This document shows positions 19,712-28,217 of a stretch of 64,000 nucleotides of DNA, piece after piece. The notes beneath the pieces were generated by a model. It made no database searches. It saw only the letters and a list, made by a program, of their open reading frames with translations, and was not told the origin of the DNA. The stretch lies in assembly GCA_945907065.1 (NCBI GenBank), contig CAMDSC010000008.1, positions 1 to 64,000 of the forward strand, in the 5' to 3' direction. The first letter of the stretch is position 1. Each line of letters begins with the position of its first letter. The stretch is from Chitinophaga pinensis (GTDB lineage: Bacteria > Bacteroidota > Bacteroidia > NS11-12g > UBA9320). Made by a program: the position numbers and the translations under genes.

Positions 19712-20329
19712 ATGGAAGAATATTTCGAACTTATTCCTAAATTATTTGTCCCCGAAAATTTAATTAAAATTGGGGGTTTAGGCTTGCTTTTATTCATAGT
19801 TTTTGCTGAAACAGGCTTATTTGTAGGTTTCTTTTTACCTGGTGATTCATTGCTTTTTACGGCAGGTATTTTATGTAGCACTCATGTATTAAATGTAAAT
19901 ATTGTTACACTGATGATAGGGTTAAATATAGCTGCTATTTTTGGAAATATTACCGGATATTACTTTGGAAAACGTGTTGGACCCAAGCTATTTACTCGCG
20001 ATGATTCGCTTATTTTCAAAAAGCGGTATGTAGCTATAACCCAATCTTTTTATAACCGTCATGGTGGTAAAGCTTTAATTTTAGGCCGTTTTTTACCAAT
20101 CATTCGAACCTTTGCTCCTATTCTTAGTGGAGTAATAAAATTAGAATTGAAAGTATTTTTAGCGTATACTATTATAGGTTCGGTGCTTTGGACTTCCTTA
20201 ATGACTTTGAGTGCTTATTATTTAGCCAAAATAATTCCCGATTTGCAAGATCATTTGGGATTAGTAGTTTTGTTTCTTATAATTATTACCACTATTCCTG
20301 TGGTTTCTACATACAGAAAAGAAAGCTAA
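19712..20329 (+). CDS. DedA-family membrane protein
   Basis: A 205-residue inner-membrane protein of the DedA/VTT family, whose members are implicated in lipid carrier recycling and membrane homeostasis. Family features are GLFVGFFLPGDSLLFTAG with its re-entrant Gly/Pro motif, YYFGKRVGPKL, and GRFLPIIRTFAPILSGV with the conserved Arg. Four to five hydrophobic segments are visible. ATG at 19712. It is convergent with pckA, sharing a bidirectional terminator. Confidence 0.92.
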   Translation: MEEYFELIPKLFVPENLIKIGGLGLLLFIVFAETGLFVGFFLPGDSLLFTAGILCSTHVLNVNIVTLMIGLNIAAIFGNITGYYFGKRVGPKLFTRDDSLIFKKRYVAITQSFYNRHGGKALILGRFLPIIRTFAPILSGVIKLELKVFLAYTIIGSVLWTSLMTLSAYYLAKIIPDLQDHLGLVVLFLIIITTIPVVSTYRKES

Positions 20330-20352
20330 TAATAACGAAAAATTAGAGCCAT

Positions 20353-20386
20353 AAAAAAGCACTTCTTATTCATGAGTGTTTTTTTT
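20353..20386. terminator. Bidirectional terminator between dedA and pckA
   Basis: A run AAAAAAGCACT pairs with AGTGTTTTTTT (one G-T pair) across an 11-base loop. The A- and T-runs serve as the U-tract for each direction. It sits between two convergent genes. Confidence 0.5.
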
Positions 20387-20412
20387 AGATAAAGAATATT
20401 AATTACATCAAA

Positions 20413-22008
20413 CTAAGCAGTAGCAACCGATTTAGGAGCGGCAGATAGTATTTCTTCACTGCATCCATCAGCATATTGATTAAAATTATTATTAAATAGT
20501 TCAGCTAAATGGTTTGCCTTTTTATCGTATTCATTGGCATCAGCCCAAGTGTTTCTTGGGTTTAAAAGTTCGGAAGGTACATTAGGACATGAAACCGGCA
20601 TGGCTATTCCAAACACAGGGTGGTTGTGGAATTCCACATTTTCTAATGAGTCTTCTAAGGCCGCGGTAATCATGGCACGGGTATACGATAATTTCATTCT
20701 TGAGCCAACACCGTAAGGTCCTCCGCTCCAGCCAGTATTTACCAACCATACACGAATTTTTGGATTTGCCATAAGTTTTTCACCTAGCATTTTAGCATAT
20801 TTTGCAGGATGCAGAACCAAAAATGCTTTACCAAAACAAGCTGAAAAGGTAGCTTGTGGCTCAGTAACTCCTGCTTCGGTGCCGGCTACTTTAGCTGTAT
20901 ATCCAGAAATAAAATGATACATGGCTTGGTTTGCAGTTAATCTCGAAATTGGGGGTAAAACTCCAAAAGCGTCGGCAGTTAAAAAGAAAATATTTTCAGG
21001 AATATTACCAATAGAAGGAACAGCTATATTATCAATAAAATCAATAGGGTAAGCAACTCTTGTATTTTCAGTAACAGATATATCATTGTAGTTAACCTGA
21101 TTAGTTCCAGGATAAAAACGAACGTTTTCAACTAATGCACCAGGCTTAATAGCGCTCCAAATCTGAGGTTCTTTTTCTGATGATAAATCAACACATTTAG
21201 CATAGCATCCACCCTCAAAATTAAAAACGGAATTATCTGCCCATCCATGTTCATCGTCTCCTATCAGTTTTCTATTAGGATCAGCTGATAATGTAGTTTT
21301 GCCTGTTCCCGATAATCCAAAGAAAATTGAAGTATCATTTTTACTTCCAATATTAGCTGAGCAATGCATTGAAAGTACTTTACGGTTGTGAGGCAATACA
21401 TAATTTAATACAGTAAAAATTCCTTTTTTAATTTCACCTGTATAACCTGAACCACCAATCAAAATAATTTTTTTAGTAAAATTAATCATTGTAAAATTAT
21501 GTTGACGAGTTCCGTCAGTAGCAGGATTAGCATGAAATGATGGGGCTGCCACTATTAACCATTCCGGATTTTGAGTTTCAAGTTCAGCTGCAGTTGGTCG
21601 TAAAAATAAGTTATTGGCAAAAATATTTTGATAGGCGGTTTCAGTAACTATTTCAATATTCAAGCGGTAAACAGGATCAGCACAAGCATAACTTTGACGT
21701 ACAAATACTTCCCTGTTTTCAAGGTGTGCAATAACTTTATTTAAAAGATTGTCAAATTGAGCAGGTTCAATTTTATTATTTACATCACCCCACCACACTG
21801 AATCTTTAGTAGTATCATCATAAACAACGAATTTATCTTTAGGGCTGCGACCTGTAAATTCACCAGTATCAGCTGCAAAAGCTCCAGTATCCGTAATTAT
21901 TCCTTCATTATTAACTAATGCTTTTTCAATAAGCTGTTCAACACTTAGCTGAATATGAGCTACTCCTGCCTTTGAAATAATTTGATCTACTAATTTGTGA
22001 TGTTTCAT
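20413..22008 (-). CDS. pckA: Phosphoenolpyruvate carboxykinase (ATP)
   Basis: This gluconeogenic cytosolic enzyme converts oxaloacetate plus ATP to phosphoenolpyruvate. The 531 residues fit the ATP-type enzyme. Visible motifs are TGRSPKDKF (substrate loop), the P-loop GLSGTGKTTLSADPNR, and the metal-site region IGDDEHGW. The C-terminal half holds NTGWSGGPYGVGSRM. ATG at 22008. A -7 box lies at 22085-22092, leaving a ~70-base leader that contains a small hairpin (AAGGGAT / ATCTCTT). Confidence 0.97.
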   Translation of the reverse strand: MKHHKLVDQIISKAGVAHIQLSVEQLIEKALVNNEGIITDTGAFAADTGEFTGRSPKDKFVVYDDTTKDSVWWGDVNNKIEPAQFDNLLNKVIAHLENREVFVRQSYACADPVYRLNIEIVTETAYQNIFANNLFLRPTAAELETQNPEWLIVAAPSFHANPATDGTRQHNFTMINFTKKIILIGGSGYTGEIKKGIFTVLNYVLPHNRKVLSMHCSANIGSKNDTSIFFGLSGTGKTTLSADPNRKLIGDDEHGWADNSVFNFEGGCYAKCVDLSSEKEPQIWSAIKPGALVENVRFYPGTNQVNYNDISVTENTRVAYPIDFIDNIAVPSIGNIPENIFFLTADAFGVLPPISRLTANQAMYHFISGYTAKVAGTEAGVTEPQATFSACFGKAFLVLHPAKYAKMLGEKLMANPKIRVWLVNTGWSGGPYGVGSRMKLSYTRAMITAALEDSLENVEFHNHPVFGIAMPVSCPNVPSELLNPRNTWADANEYDKKANHLAELFNNNFNQYADGCSEEILSAAPKSVATA

Positions 22009-22084
22009 ATTTTTTAATTTTCAATATTTCAGATAAGAGATTTATCCCTTACCTAATCTTGCTTTAGCAATTTTTTCAAGACAG

Positions 22085-22092
22085 CAAAGGTA
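22085..22092 (-). promoter_or_regulatory. -7 box of pckA
   Basis: The minus strand reads TACCTTTG, matching TAnnTTTG. No good -33 TTTG is visible at the expected distance. Confidence 0.4.
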
Positions 22093-22214
22093 ATAAATTC
22101 TATTAAAAATATTATTAACTTTATTTCAACAATCAATAGTTAATTAATTGAAATTAAATTATTTAGTATCTTTTAGGGTATTTGTTTAGAAAACATCTAA
22201 ATACCAAATATTTG

Positions 22215-22553
22215 TTACCCTTTTCTTGCTTTATACCCTTTTAGAATTAGATAATCCACAATTTTTTGGCACAAATCACCTTGTATTATTATTTCTCCAT
22301 CCTTAATTGAACCTCCAGTTCCGCAATGTTTTTTAACCTCTTTGGCTAAGGTTTCCAAATCAGCTTCACTTCCAACGAAGCGTTGCACCAATGTGGCCTT
22401 TTTACCAGCGCGTCCCTGAGTAGATATTCTAATTAATAAATTTTGTTTATTTGAGGATAACGTATCCAAAAAATCAGACACAGGCTCATCAGTTGTAAAT
22501 TCAGGGTTAGTACTGTAAACAATCCCTTGCAGTTTCTTATTCTTGTTTGACAT
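22215..22553 (-). CDS. SUI1/eIF1-like translation factor (YciH homologue)
   Basis: A 112-residue cytosolic protein of the SUI1 family. The core has IRISTQGRAGKKATLVQRFVG, then LAKEVKKHCGTGGSIKDGEIIIQGD and a C-terminal VDYLILKGYKARKG. The GTGGS and IQGD motifs are diagnostic. In bacteria the family (YciH) is thought to influence start-site fidelity during initiation. ATG start. It is divergent from rplS, with the rplS promoter in the 81-base gap. Confidence 0.93.
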   Translation of the reverse strand: MSNKNKKLQGIVYSTNPEFTTDEPVSDFLDTLSSNKQNLLIRISTQGRAGKKATLVQRFVGSEADLETLAKEVKKHCGTGGSIKDGEIIIQGDLCQKIVDYLILKGYKARKG

Positions 22554-22584
22554 AATAATTTATGCAAAAATTAAATAAAATAAC

Positions 22585-22614
22585 TTGTTTTCAAACAAAT
22601 AATTTGTAGTTTTG
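22585..22614 (+). promoter_or_regulatory. Promoter of rplS
   Basis: TTG (22585-22587), a 19-base spacer and TAGTTTTG (22607-22614) match the Bacteroidota consensus. The ATG is 20 bases beyond the -7 box, so the leader is short. Confidence 0.65.
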
Positions 22615-22634
22615 CGCCCTTTAAAAAGAGGGTT

Positions 22635-22979
22635 ATGGATTTAATTAAACACGTAGAAGCACAATACAAAAAGACAGATGTTCCTGTATTTGCAGCCGGA
22701 GACACTGTAAGTGTGCATTATAAAATTAAAGAGGGTGCAAAAGAACGTATACAACAATTTCAAGGTGTAGTGATACAGCGCAGAAATAGTGGTCTTTCTG
22801 AAACATTTACAGTTCGTAAAATTTCAGGTGGTATTGGTGTTGAGCGTATTTTTCCTTTAAACAGTCCTAATATTGATAAAATAGAAGTGATGAGAAGAGG
22901 AAAAGTTCGTCGTGCAAGATTATTTTACTTGCGTACCAAAATTGGCAAAGCTGCACGTATCAAAGAAAGAAGAGTTTAA
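22635..22979 (+). CDS. rplS: 50S ribosomal protein L19
   Basis: This structural protein lies near the subunit interface of the large ribosomal subunit. The 114 residues fit the family. Conserved stretches are [42 protein letters not shown] and [10 protein letters not shown]. It is monocistronic, with its own promoter and a strong terminator. The usual bacterial neighbours (rimM, trmD, rpsP) are not here. Confidence 0.98.
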   Translation: MDLIKHVEAQYKKTDVPVFAAGDTVSVHYKIKEGAKERIQQFQGVVIQRRNSGLSETFTVRKISGGIGVERIFPLNSPNIDKIEVMRRGKVRRARLFYLRTKIGKAARIKERRV

Positions 22980-23000
22980 TTTTATATTTATTTATATTTA

Positions 23001-23033
23001 AACCCATTACTAAAATTAGTAATGGGTTTTTTA
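23001..23033 (+). terminator. Intrinsic terminator of rplS
   Basis: AACCCATTACTAA pairs with TTAGTAATGGGTT across a short loop, followed by a T-tract. It begins 21 bases after the rplS stop codon and also ends close to the convergent gene at 23046. Confidence 0.92.
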
Positions 23034-23045
23034 TTGCCCAAAAAA

Positions 23046-24560
23046 TTACTGCTTTATTGAATTTTGCATAATTTCATTAACTAAGGCAGTAGCTGCATCA
23101 TTCTCTGATAATATTCTAATAAAATTGCCAGATCCATTTTGAGTCAATGTCTTCATAAACTCAATAGCTTCAGTATTCTTACCAAATCCAACGGCCGATG
23201 TTTTAATATTTTCTAAATCAGCCTTTTCTTTTGCTAATTTAAATATTCCCTTGGGTGAAAAATCATTAGAATTAAACATACCATCAGAAACTAGTATAAT
23301 CTGATTATTCCCCTGATTAATAAAATTTTGTTTTGCGTTATCATAAGCCAAATACAACCCTTCGGTGCCATGAGAAAGACCTTTAGCTTCCAGTCCATCA
23401 ATTAAATGGTAAATTGTTTCCTTATTATTACCCGGTTCGCCCTGAAGTAAAATTTTAACTTTGCTTGAATAAACAATAATTGTTACCAAGTCTTCCTTTC
23501 GAAGTATTTTAACCATGTCTTTTACTGCTTTTTTAAGGTAAGGAAGCTTTTCGGGTCTATCCATACTACTTGATACGTCAATTAAAAACACAATATTATT
23601 GCTTGCATATTTATCTTTATTTAAAACTCCTGAGGCATTAAAATCTGGCAAATCAGATTTTTTTACAACCAATGTATCTATTTTTGTTGTGTCGTCCTCT
23701 CCTGCTGTTACTACTATTACATCTTTATCAATTATCTGTTTGCCTTTAAATTTTTCATTAAATTTTTTATGTAATTTTTCAATATCTCTTTTTTCTTCTT
23801 CATCATTTTTTGGATTTTCTAATACAATGGTTTCATCTTCTTTGTCCTTTTTGTCAGGTGGCACCAACACAACGGGGCTATCATCCGGTTGCAGTTTTAT
23901 AATAAATCTACGAGTAACCCTGTTAACAGTTATTTCCTGTTCTTTTGATTCATAGCCTGATAAACTAACATTTATTTTGTATTTGCCGTTTTTTAAATTA
24001 TCGAAATATACTTTGTTTTTTGAGGCTTTTTCAATCAGTTGCCTGTCATCATCATTTTTAATTATTATATCAAATCCTGTTAATCCTTCCCCTGAAATAG
24101 CATCTATCACTTGTATCTCAACCGGTTTTTCAGCTATTGAAGGTGGTGCATCATCCGATAATGATGGACAATTTAACATAGCATCGCGATGAAAATCAAT
24201 TATTTTTCCTTTAATGGTAAGTGTTACAGGCTCATTTGATGTGGTATAATATACGGAAACACTCTTTCTAAAGTTTCCTCTATTTTGAGTGTAATAAATG
24301 AATTTAACTGAAGCTTTTTGCCCAGGATTAACGTAGCCTTCCGGTAAAATAACCATAACATCTTGCGAATAGCCTATTGGTAAAAATACAAACCTTGAGT
24401 TACCTGTATTTTCAATGGTAAAAAAAGCGGTATCATTTTTCCATTTAGCCACAGCTCCAAAATCAAATGGAGCAGGCAATACCATAACTGACTGACCGTA
24501 AGCAGTATTTAACAATCCTATCAGAATAAATATTAAGAAGCCTTTTAAGTATTCAATCAT
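23046..24560 (-). CDS. Exported VWA-domain protein with DUF1573-like and PEGA/carboxypeptidase-regulatory-like domains
   Basis: A 504-residue exported protein: signal peptide (GFLIFILIGLLNTAYG); a DUF1573/ASPM-like beta domain at about residues 28-125 (FDFGAVAKWKNDTAFFTIEN); a PEGA-like beta domain at about 145-225 (GLTGFDIIIKNDD, NGKYKINVSLSGYE); a charged linker rich in Asp, Glu and Lys; and a C-terminal von Willebrand A domain from about residue 325 with an intact MIDAS (IDVSSSMD, later SDGMFNSND). It probably binds a metal-dependent partner in the periplasm or at the surface; the partner is unknown. ATG start. Confidence 0.83.
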   Translation of the reverse strand: MIEYLKGFLIFILIGLLNTAYGQSVMVLPAPFDFGAVAKWKNDTAFFTIENTGNSRFVFLPIGYSQDVMVILPEGYVNPGQKASVKFIYYTQNRGNFRKSVSVYYTTSNEPVTLTIKGKIIDFHRDAMLNCPSLSDDAPPSIAEKPVEIQVIDAISGEGLTGFDIIIKNDDDRQLIEKASKNKVYFDNLKNGKYKINVSLSGYESKEQEITVNRVTRRFIIKLQPDDSPVVLVPPDKKDKEDETIVLENPKNDEEEKRDIEKLHKKFNEKFKGKQIIDKDVIVVTAGEDDTTKIDTLVVKKSDLPDFNASGVLNKDKYASNNIVFLIDVSSSMDRPEKLPYLKKAVKDMVKILRKEDLVTIIVYSSKVKILLQGEPGNNKETIYHLIDGLEAKGLSHGTEGLYLAYDNAKQNFINQGNNQIILVSDGMFNSNDFSPKGIFKLAKEKADLENIKTSAVGFGKNTEAIEFMKTLTQNGSGNFIRILSENDAATALVNEIMQNSIKQ

Positions 24561-24615
24561 TGATTTTGTGTAGAACGAATTTGTATTTACAAAAAGTGTT
24601 CCTTTTAAAAATATT

Positions 24616-24892
24616 TTATTTTGAAAGAGCTAAAGACATTACCGAATTTGTCGTTTTAATCAAATCTTTATAATTCATCACCACTTCCTTATCTGCTTTA
24701 ACTATTTGGGTAATGCTTACAGTATATGTTCCTGCCCGTCGCATCATAATATCGGTTTCTTTATCTCCAATTCCACCTGTTAAATGAAAATCTATTACAT
24801 CTTCAGGCTCATAACCATGAGATTTGCTTTTTTTCCATTCATTAAACCACATCTCTCTTTCGCGTCTAACTTCAGGTGTATATTGGATATTC
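24616..24892 (-). pseudogene. 3' part of an NRDE/TANGO2-like gene, cut by IS21 element
   Basis: This is the C-terminal ~90 residues of the protein begun at 27473-27945. It holds YTPEVRREREMWFNEW, FHLTGGIGDKETD and a final TYTVSITQI, all typical of the C-terminus of NRDE-family proteins. The frame enters from the insertion element, where a GTG at 24909 could start a chimeric ORF, but that is probably meaningless. If the element is removed along with one target-site copy, this frame does not match the 5' part (see findings). TANGO2 homologues are linked to haem handling in eukaryotes; the bacterial role is unclear. Confidence 0.85.
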
Positions 24893-24938
24893 CGCGCAAA
24901 TTGACCCACCTATTCCGCGTCAAAGTGACCCACTAAAG
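24893..24938. repeat. IS21 terminal repeat array, istB-proximal end
   Basis: Two copies of a CAAAnTGACCCAC unit at 24-bp spacing, ending in CCCAC at 24933. They align with the first two units at the other end, inverted. Confidence 0.85.
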
Positions 24939-25004
24939 TTAAGTGCCTGAATGAAGGATTTTATTTGCTGTTTCACTGTTACAATTTTAGTTGATTAATT
25001 CTAT

Positions 25005-25745
25005 TTAATTTTCAATATTATTTACCAGGTTTTTCCTGAGGGATTCTCCCTTTAGTTCTAATCTGTGTGCGTTGTGTATCAGACGATCCAGAATTGCATC
25101 TGCAATGGTTTGTTCTCCTATAACCTCATACCATTTGTTAACAGGTACCTGAGACGTTATTATGGTTGAACCTTTACCATGTCTGTCCTCAATAATTTCC
25201 ATCAGCATAGCTCGGCCTTGCGCATCGAGGGGTTGTATGCCAAAATCATCAATAATAACCAATTGCTGGCGTTCTATTTTTGCTATCTCACTAATGTAAG
25301 AGTTATCAGCTTTGGCCATTTTTAGTTTTGCAAAGAGTTTACTTGAGTTCATATAGATTACTCGGTATCCCAGAGTACAGGCCTGTTGGCCTAGCGCAGA
25401 GGCAAGATAGCTTTTGCCGATTCCGGTACTTCCAGTGATTAGGATATTTTCGTTACGATCTATAAAGGTGCATTCTGCAAGCCTCAAGACCAGGTTCTTA
25501 TCCATGCCTCTATCTGATTCGAAGTACAACTGCTCGAAAGAGGCTTTATAACGGAACTTTGCATTGGTCATCATGCGTGCAATCTTCCTGTTATAGCGAT
25601 CGTCCCATTCCTCATCTATAAGATGGGCCACCATTTCATCACTTGTCAGTTGGTTCATTGATCCTGATTCAAGGCTCGTGCGGAATGCTCTGAGCATTCC
25701 GTAAAATTTCATAGTCTTCATTTTTTCGATAATTTGTGTGTTCAT
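25005..25745 (-). CDS. istB: IS21-family helper ATPase IstB
   Basis: This AAA+ ATPase assists target selection and strand transfer by IstA. At 246 residues it has the normal length. The DnaC-like ATPase core shows Walker A GSTGIGKSYLA and Walker B QLVIIDDFG, with sensor region STIITSQVP and the C-terminal ADAILDRLIHNAHRLELKGESLR characteristic of IstB. ATG at 25745; istA ends 26 bases upstream, so the two are co-transcribed. The frame is intact. Confidence 0.96.
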   Translation of the reverse strand: MNTQIIEKMKTMKFYGMLRAFRTSLESGSMNQLTSDEMVAHLIDEEWDDRYNRKIARMMTNAKFRYKASFEQLYFESDRGMDKNLVLRLAECTFIDRNENILITGSTGIGKSYLASALGQQACTLGYRVIYMNSSKLFAKLKMAKADNSYISEIAKIERQQLVIIDDFGIQPLDAQGRAMLMEIIEDRHGKGSTIITSQVPVNKWYEVIGEQTIADAILDRLIHNAHRLELKGESLRKNLVNNIEN

Positions 25746-25771
25746 AATTGTTTTTATTTTAATGTTGTTTT

Positions 25772-27328
25772 TTACTTGTAATAATCTTCTCCCCGGATAT
25801 TTTCATGCTTGGGCATTGGCGGTAGCTCACCTTCTATATCGTATTGATCCAGATTGCGCTGCAGGATGCTTTCTATAATCTTAAAATTATATATTCCATA
25901 TTCGTTTGCACGCCGGCACGCCTTAATCAACCTATCATTTCCAACACGTCTTGCAAAGGAGATAATGCCCTGACACGATTTATAGCCCTGTTCGGGGTGA
26001 GCCTTTTTTAAGAGTACCTGGCGGATATATAATTCCACTTCGCTGTGGATTAGAGCAGCAGCCGTTAAAAACCGTTCCGGATTCCATTCAGCAATATGCT
26101 TGTTGTGGGTTGCCATGTGTGCAGGATCAGTGCTGTAGTTATAAGGGCTTTTAATCCTCGGATGAGTGGCAATCAACTCGTACTTATAATAAATTTCAAT
26201 CTTGGATTTGGAAAAAAACAACTTTACCTTTCTGCCTATGTTATTGAAGTGTACACTGTAGTAATGCTTGTCGCAATGCAGGCAGACATGGCCATTTTTC
26301 ATTACCGTAACCATTGCCGTTTGCCTCATTTCAAAGCGCAAGGGATGCAGGGGAGCAAGGATTTGCTTTTCAATTTCATTGAACTGATCTTTACGGGAGT
26401 AATTGCGACCAACAAAATTGGTTAGGTTAAAATTTTCAAGATAATGTATGATGGCAACATTCAAATCGACAATAGACGTAAATTGCTTTTCATGTAGATT
26501 GGTAAAAATCCTGTTATAAGCAATTTTTACAGCTCCCTCCACCAATGATTTATCCTTGGGTTTGTATCCCCTTGCAGGCAATACGGCCATGCCGTAATGT
26601 TCTGCAAAGGCATCAAAGTTATCGTTGAGATGCGGTTCATAACGGCTGGCTTTGATAACGGCTGATTTCAGATTATCCGGTACAATGGCCAGCGGAGTTC
26701 CTCCAAAATAGTAAAGAGCATTCTCGCAGCACTTGATAAAATCTTCCATATCCTGACTCTCTACAGCTTCAACATACGTCAACTGACTTGCTCCCAGAAT
26801 GGCTACAAAAACTTCAACAATTACTACCTCGCCGGTGGTTGGATTAATGATCTCCAATTTTTTACCGGTATAATCAACGAACATTCTTTCGCCCGATTTA
26901 TGAACCATATGCATCGATGGATGTGAACGCCCCTTCCAAAGCCTGTAATGCTTGTAAAAACCTGTGCTCTGGAAACCATCAACATGCTTCAAAGAGTATT
27001 CCTCCCACAAAAGTTTTAAAGTCATCCCAGGCTGTTTTAAACGCTTTTCAACAGAAGGGAAAAATTTGTAAAGCTCCAACTCCCTTTCAGGCGGATCAGC
27101 TAAAATCGGTTCTTCTAAAAACAAAGTTTCAAGATCCTTGTCATTGAGCTTGGAAAGTTCATCCCAAGGCGTTTTTAATTGCTGGAATCGGGCTATATAC
27201 TTCTTGACAGTATTGCGCGATACCCCGGTTAAATCACGTATTGTACGTGTACCCTGCTTGTGGGTGTAATGTTTGATAATTTGTCTTAATTTGCTCATTT
27301 CGATGTTCTGATTTGCCATAAATTCCAT
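25772..27328 (-). CDS. istA: IS21-family transposase IstA
   Basis: This DDE-type transposase cuts and joins the element ends. It has an N-terminal helix-turn-helix (TIRDLTGVSRNTVKKYI, about residues 30-50), then an integrase core with Asp in MFVDYTGKKLEI, Asp in IVPDNLKSAV and Glu in KSLVEGAVKIAY, forming the DDE triad, and a basic C-terminal domain. About 518 residues, normal for the family. The open frame reaches 27346 with a TTG; ATG at 27328 or 27319 are better starts, and I chose 27328. Confidence 0.95.
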   Translation of the reverse strand: MEFMANQNIEMSKLRQIIKHYTHKQGTRTIRDLTGVSRNTVKKYIARFQQLKTPWDELSKLNDKDLETLFLEEPILADPPERELELYKFFPSVEKRLKQPGMTLKLLWEEYSLKHVDGFQSTGFYKHYRLWKGRSHPSMHMVHKSGERMFVDYTGKKLEIINPTTGEVVIVEVFVAILGASQLTYVEAVESQDMEDFIKCCENALYYFGGTPLAIVPDNLKSAVIKASRYEPHLNDNFDAFAEHYGMAVLPARGYKPKDKSLVEGAVKIAYNRIFTNLHEKQFTSIVDLNVAIIHYLENFNLTNFVGRNYSRKDQFNEIEKQILAPLHPLRFEMRQTAMVTVMKNGHVCLHCDKHYYSVHFNNIGRKVKLFFSKSKIEIYYKYELIATHPRIKSPYNYSTDPAHMATHNKHIAEWNPERFLTAAALIHSEVELYIRQVLLKKAHPEQGYKSCQGIISFARRVGNDRLIKACRRANEYGIYNFKIIESILQRNLDQYDIEGELPPMPKHENIRGEDYYK

Positions 27329-27409
27329 TAATTTCGAGGTATGCAAAGCATACAGAAATCTGAGGAAATAATGGGCTGCAAAACAGCAAAATCTTCCTAT
27401 TTTTCAGGT

Positions 27410-27472
27410 GGGTCACTTTGCCGCGAAATAGGCGGGTCAGTTTGCCGCGGAATCAGTGGGTCAGTTTGCGCG
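27410..27472. repeat. IS21 terminal repeat array, istA-proximal end
   Basis: Three copies of GGGTCAnTTTG begin at 27410, 27434 and 27458, a strict 24-bp period, ending at the IS boundary. They are inverted relative to the two copies at the other end and are probable IstA binding sites. Confidence 0.88.
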
Positions 27473-27945
27473 TATTCTCCAGTATATAAAGTAACTGATG
27501 ACCATATATGTGAAACTTTGGGGTCAATCACTGATAAATGAGCTTGTTTTCCATCCCACCGAATTTCGTATAGTTTTAGGGAAGATTTATAATCAACAAT
27601 AATCATTGTAAAAGGCTCTATTTTTTTAAAATCATAATTAATAACAAACTGGTTGACATTATTAAATTCAAAAAAATCAAGCAATACTATTCCTCTGCTT
27701 TTGCGGTAGGGCGGATTACTTTTGTGAGGCATAAATCCTCCATTGAGCAAGCAAATTGAAAATCCATTTTCAGACATTGCAATCCAAGTCCCTTTGGCCT
27801 TGGTATCTTGCGGATAAACTACTTTTAAATGTTGATGAATAAACTGTTTGGGAGCTAAGGCAATTTCACGACTTTCTTTTTCATCACGATTACTGGTAAT
27901 TATAAAATCGTTTCCACCTTTGGGAAGGAAACTAACTGTGCACAT
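27473..27945 (-). pseudogene. 5' part of an NRDE/TANGO2-like gene, cut by IS21 element
   Basis: This encodes the N-terminal ~157 residues of an NRDE-family (TANGO2-like) protein. MCTVSF begins the protein, the name-giving tetrapeptide lies in ITSNRDEKE, and GTWIAMSENGF plus CLLNGG are further family motifs. The genuine sequence ends at HIWSSVTLYTGE, where the element interrupts it; the frame runs on ~75 bases into the IS, adding an artificial tail. The remainder lies at 24616-24892. The protein is probably non-functional unless the N-terminal fragment folds alone. Confidence 0.88.
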
Positions 27946-28030
27946 TCTGTGATTTAAAGTTTAATGTGGAAATCGATTTAGCTATATTTAACATTATATT
28001 AGTTTTAAATTTCAACTGTTTTTAAATTGT

Positions 28031-28055
28031 AATACCTACTTGTAGGTATTTTTTT
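28031..28055 (+). terminator. Terminator-like hairpin with no upstream gene
   Basis: AATACCTAC and GTAGGTATT form a perfect 9-bp stem with a two-base loop (three or four bases once the inner pairs open), followed by seven T residues. It would stop rightward transcription, yet no plus-strand gene lies between it and the divergent NRDE gene. The rest of the 27946-28175 gap shows only an 11-bp direct repeat (TGCAAACTTAA at 28061 and 28126). Confidence 0.6.
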
Positions 28056-28175
28056 AGGAGTGCAAACTTAAACTATATAATTCTGAAATATTGAATTTTA
28101 AGCTATTAATTAATTGAATTTGTCTTGCAAACTTAAGATGTATTTTATCAGTAACTAAATAACAAATAACCTCAG

Positions 28176-28205
28176 TTTGACATCTAACATATTTTGTTAC
28201 TTTTG
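28176..28205 (+). promoter_or_regulatory. Promoter of the FG-GAP/ASPIC protein gene
   Basis: TTTG (28176-28179), an 18-base spacer and TACTTTTG (28198-28205) match the Bacteroidota consensus with a spacer one base short. The ATG at 28218 lies 12 bases past the -7 box, giving a very short leader. Confidence 0.55.
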
Positions 28206-28217
28206 TCCAAAATCTTT

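Larger units (their letters stand above)
24893..27472 (-). mobile_element. Complete IS21-family insertion sequence (2580 bp)
   Basis: The element is bounded by inverted ends CGCGCAAATTGACCCAC (left) and CGCGCAAACTGACCCAC (right, minus strand) and flanked by a 5-bp direct repeat TATTC (24888-24892 and 27473-27477). It contains istA and istB in tandem on the minus strand, the standard IS21 layout. Each end carries repeated 24-bp-spaced TGACCC units: two at the istB end (24898, 24922) and three at the istA end (27410, 27434, 27458). Such multiple terminal repeats are typical of the family. Both genes look intact, so it may be active. Confidence 0.95.

Noticed and set aside
24616-24909. Independent 97-residue ORF starting GTG at 24909
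   Set aside because: Its first six codons come from the IS21 end and the rest is the C-terminus of the interrupted NRDE gene; it is not a gene of its own.
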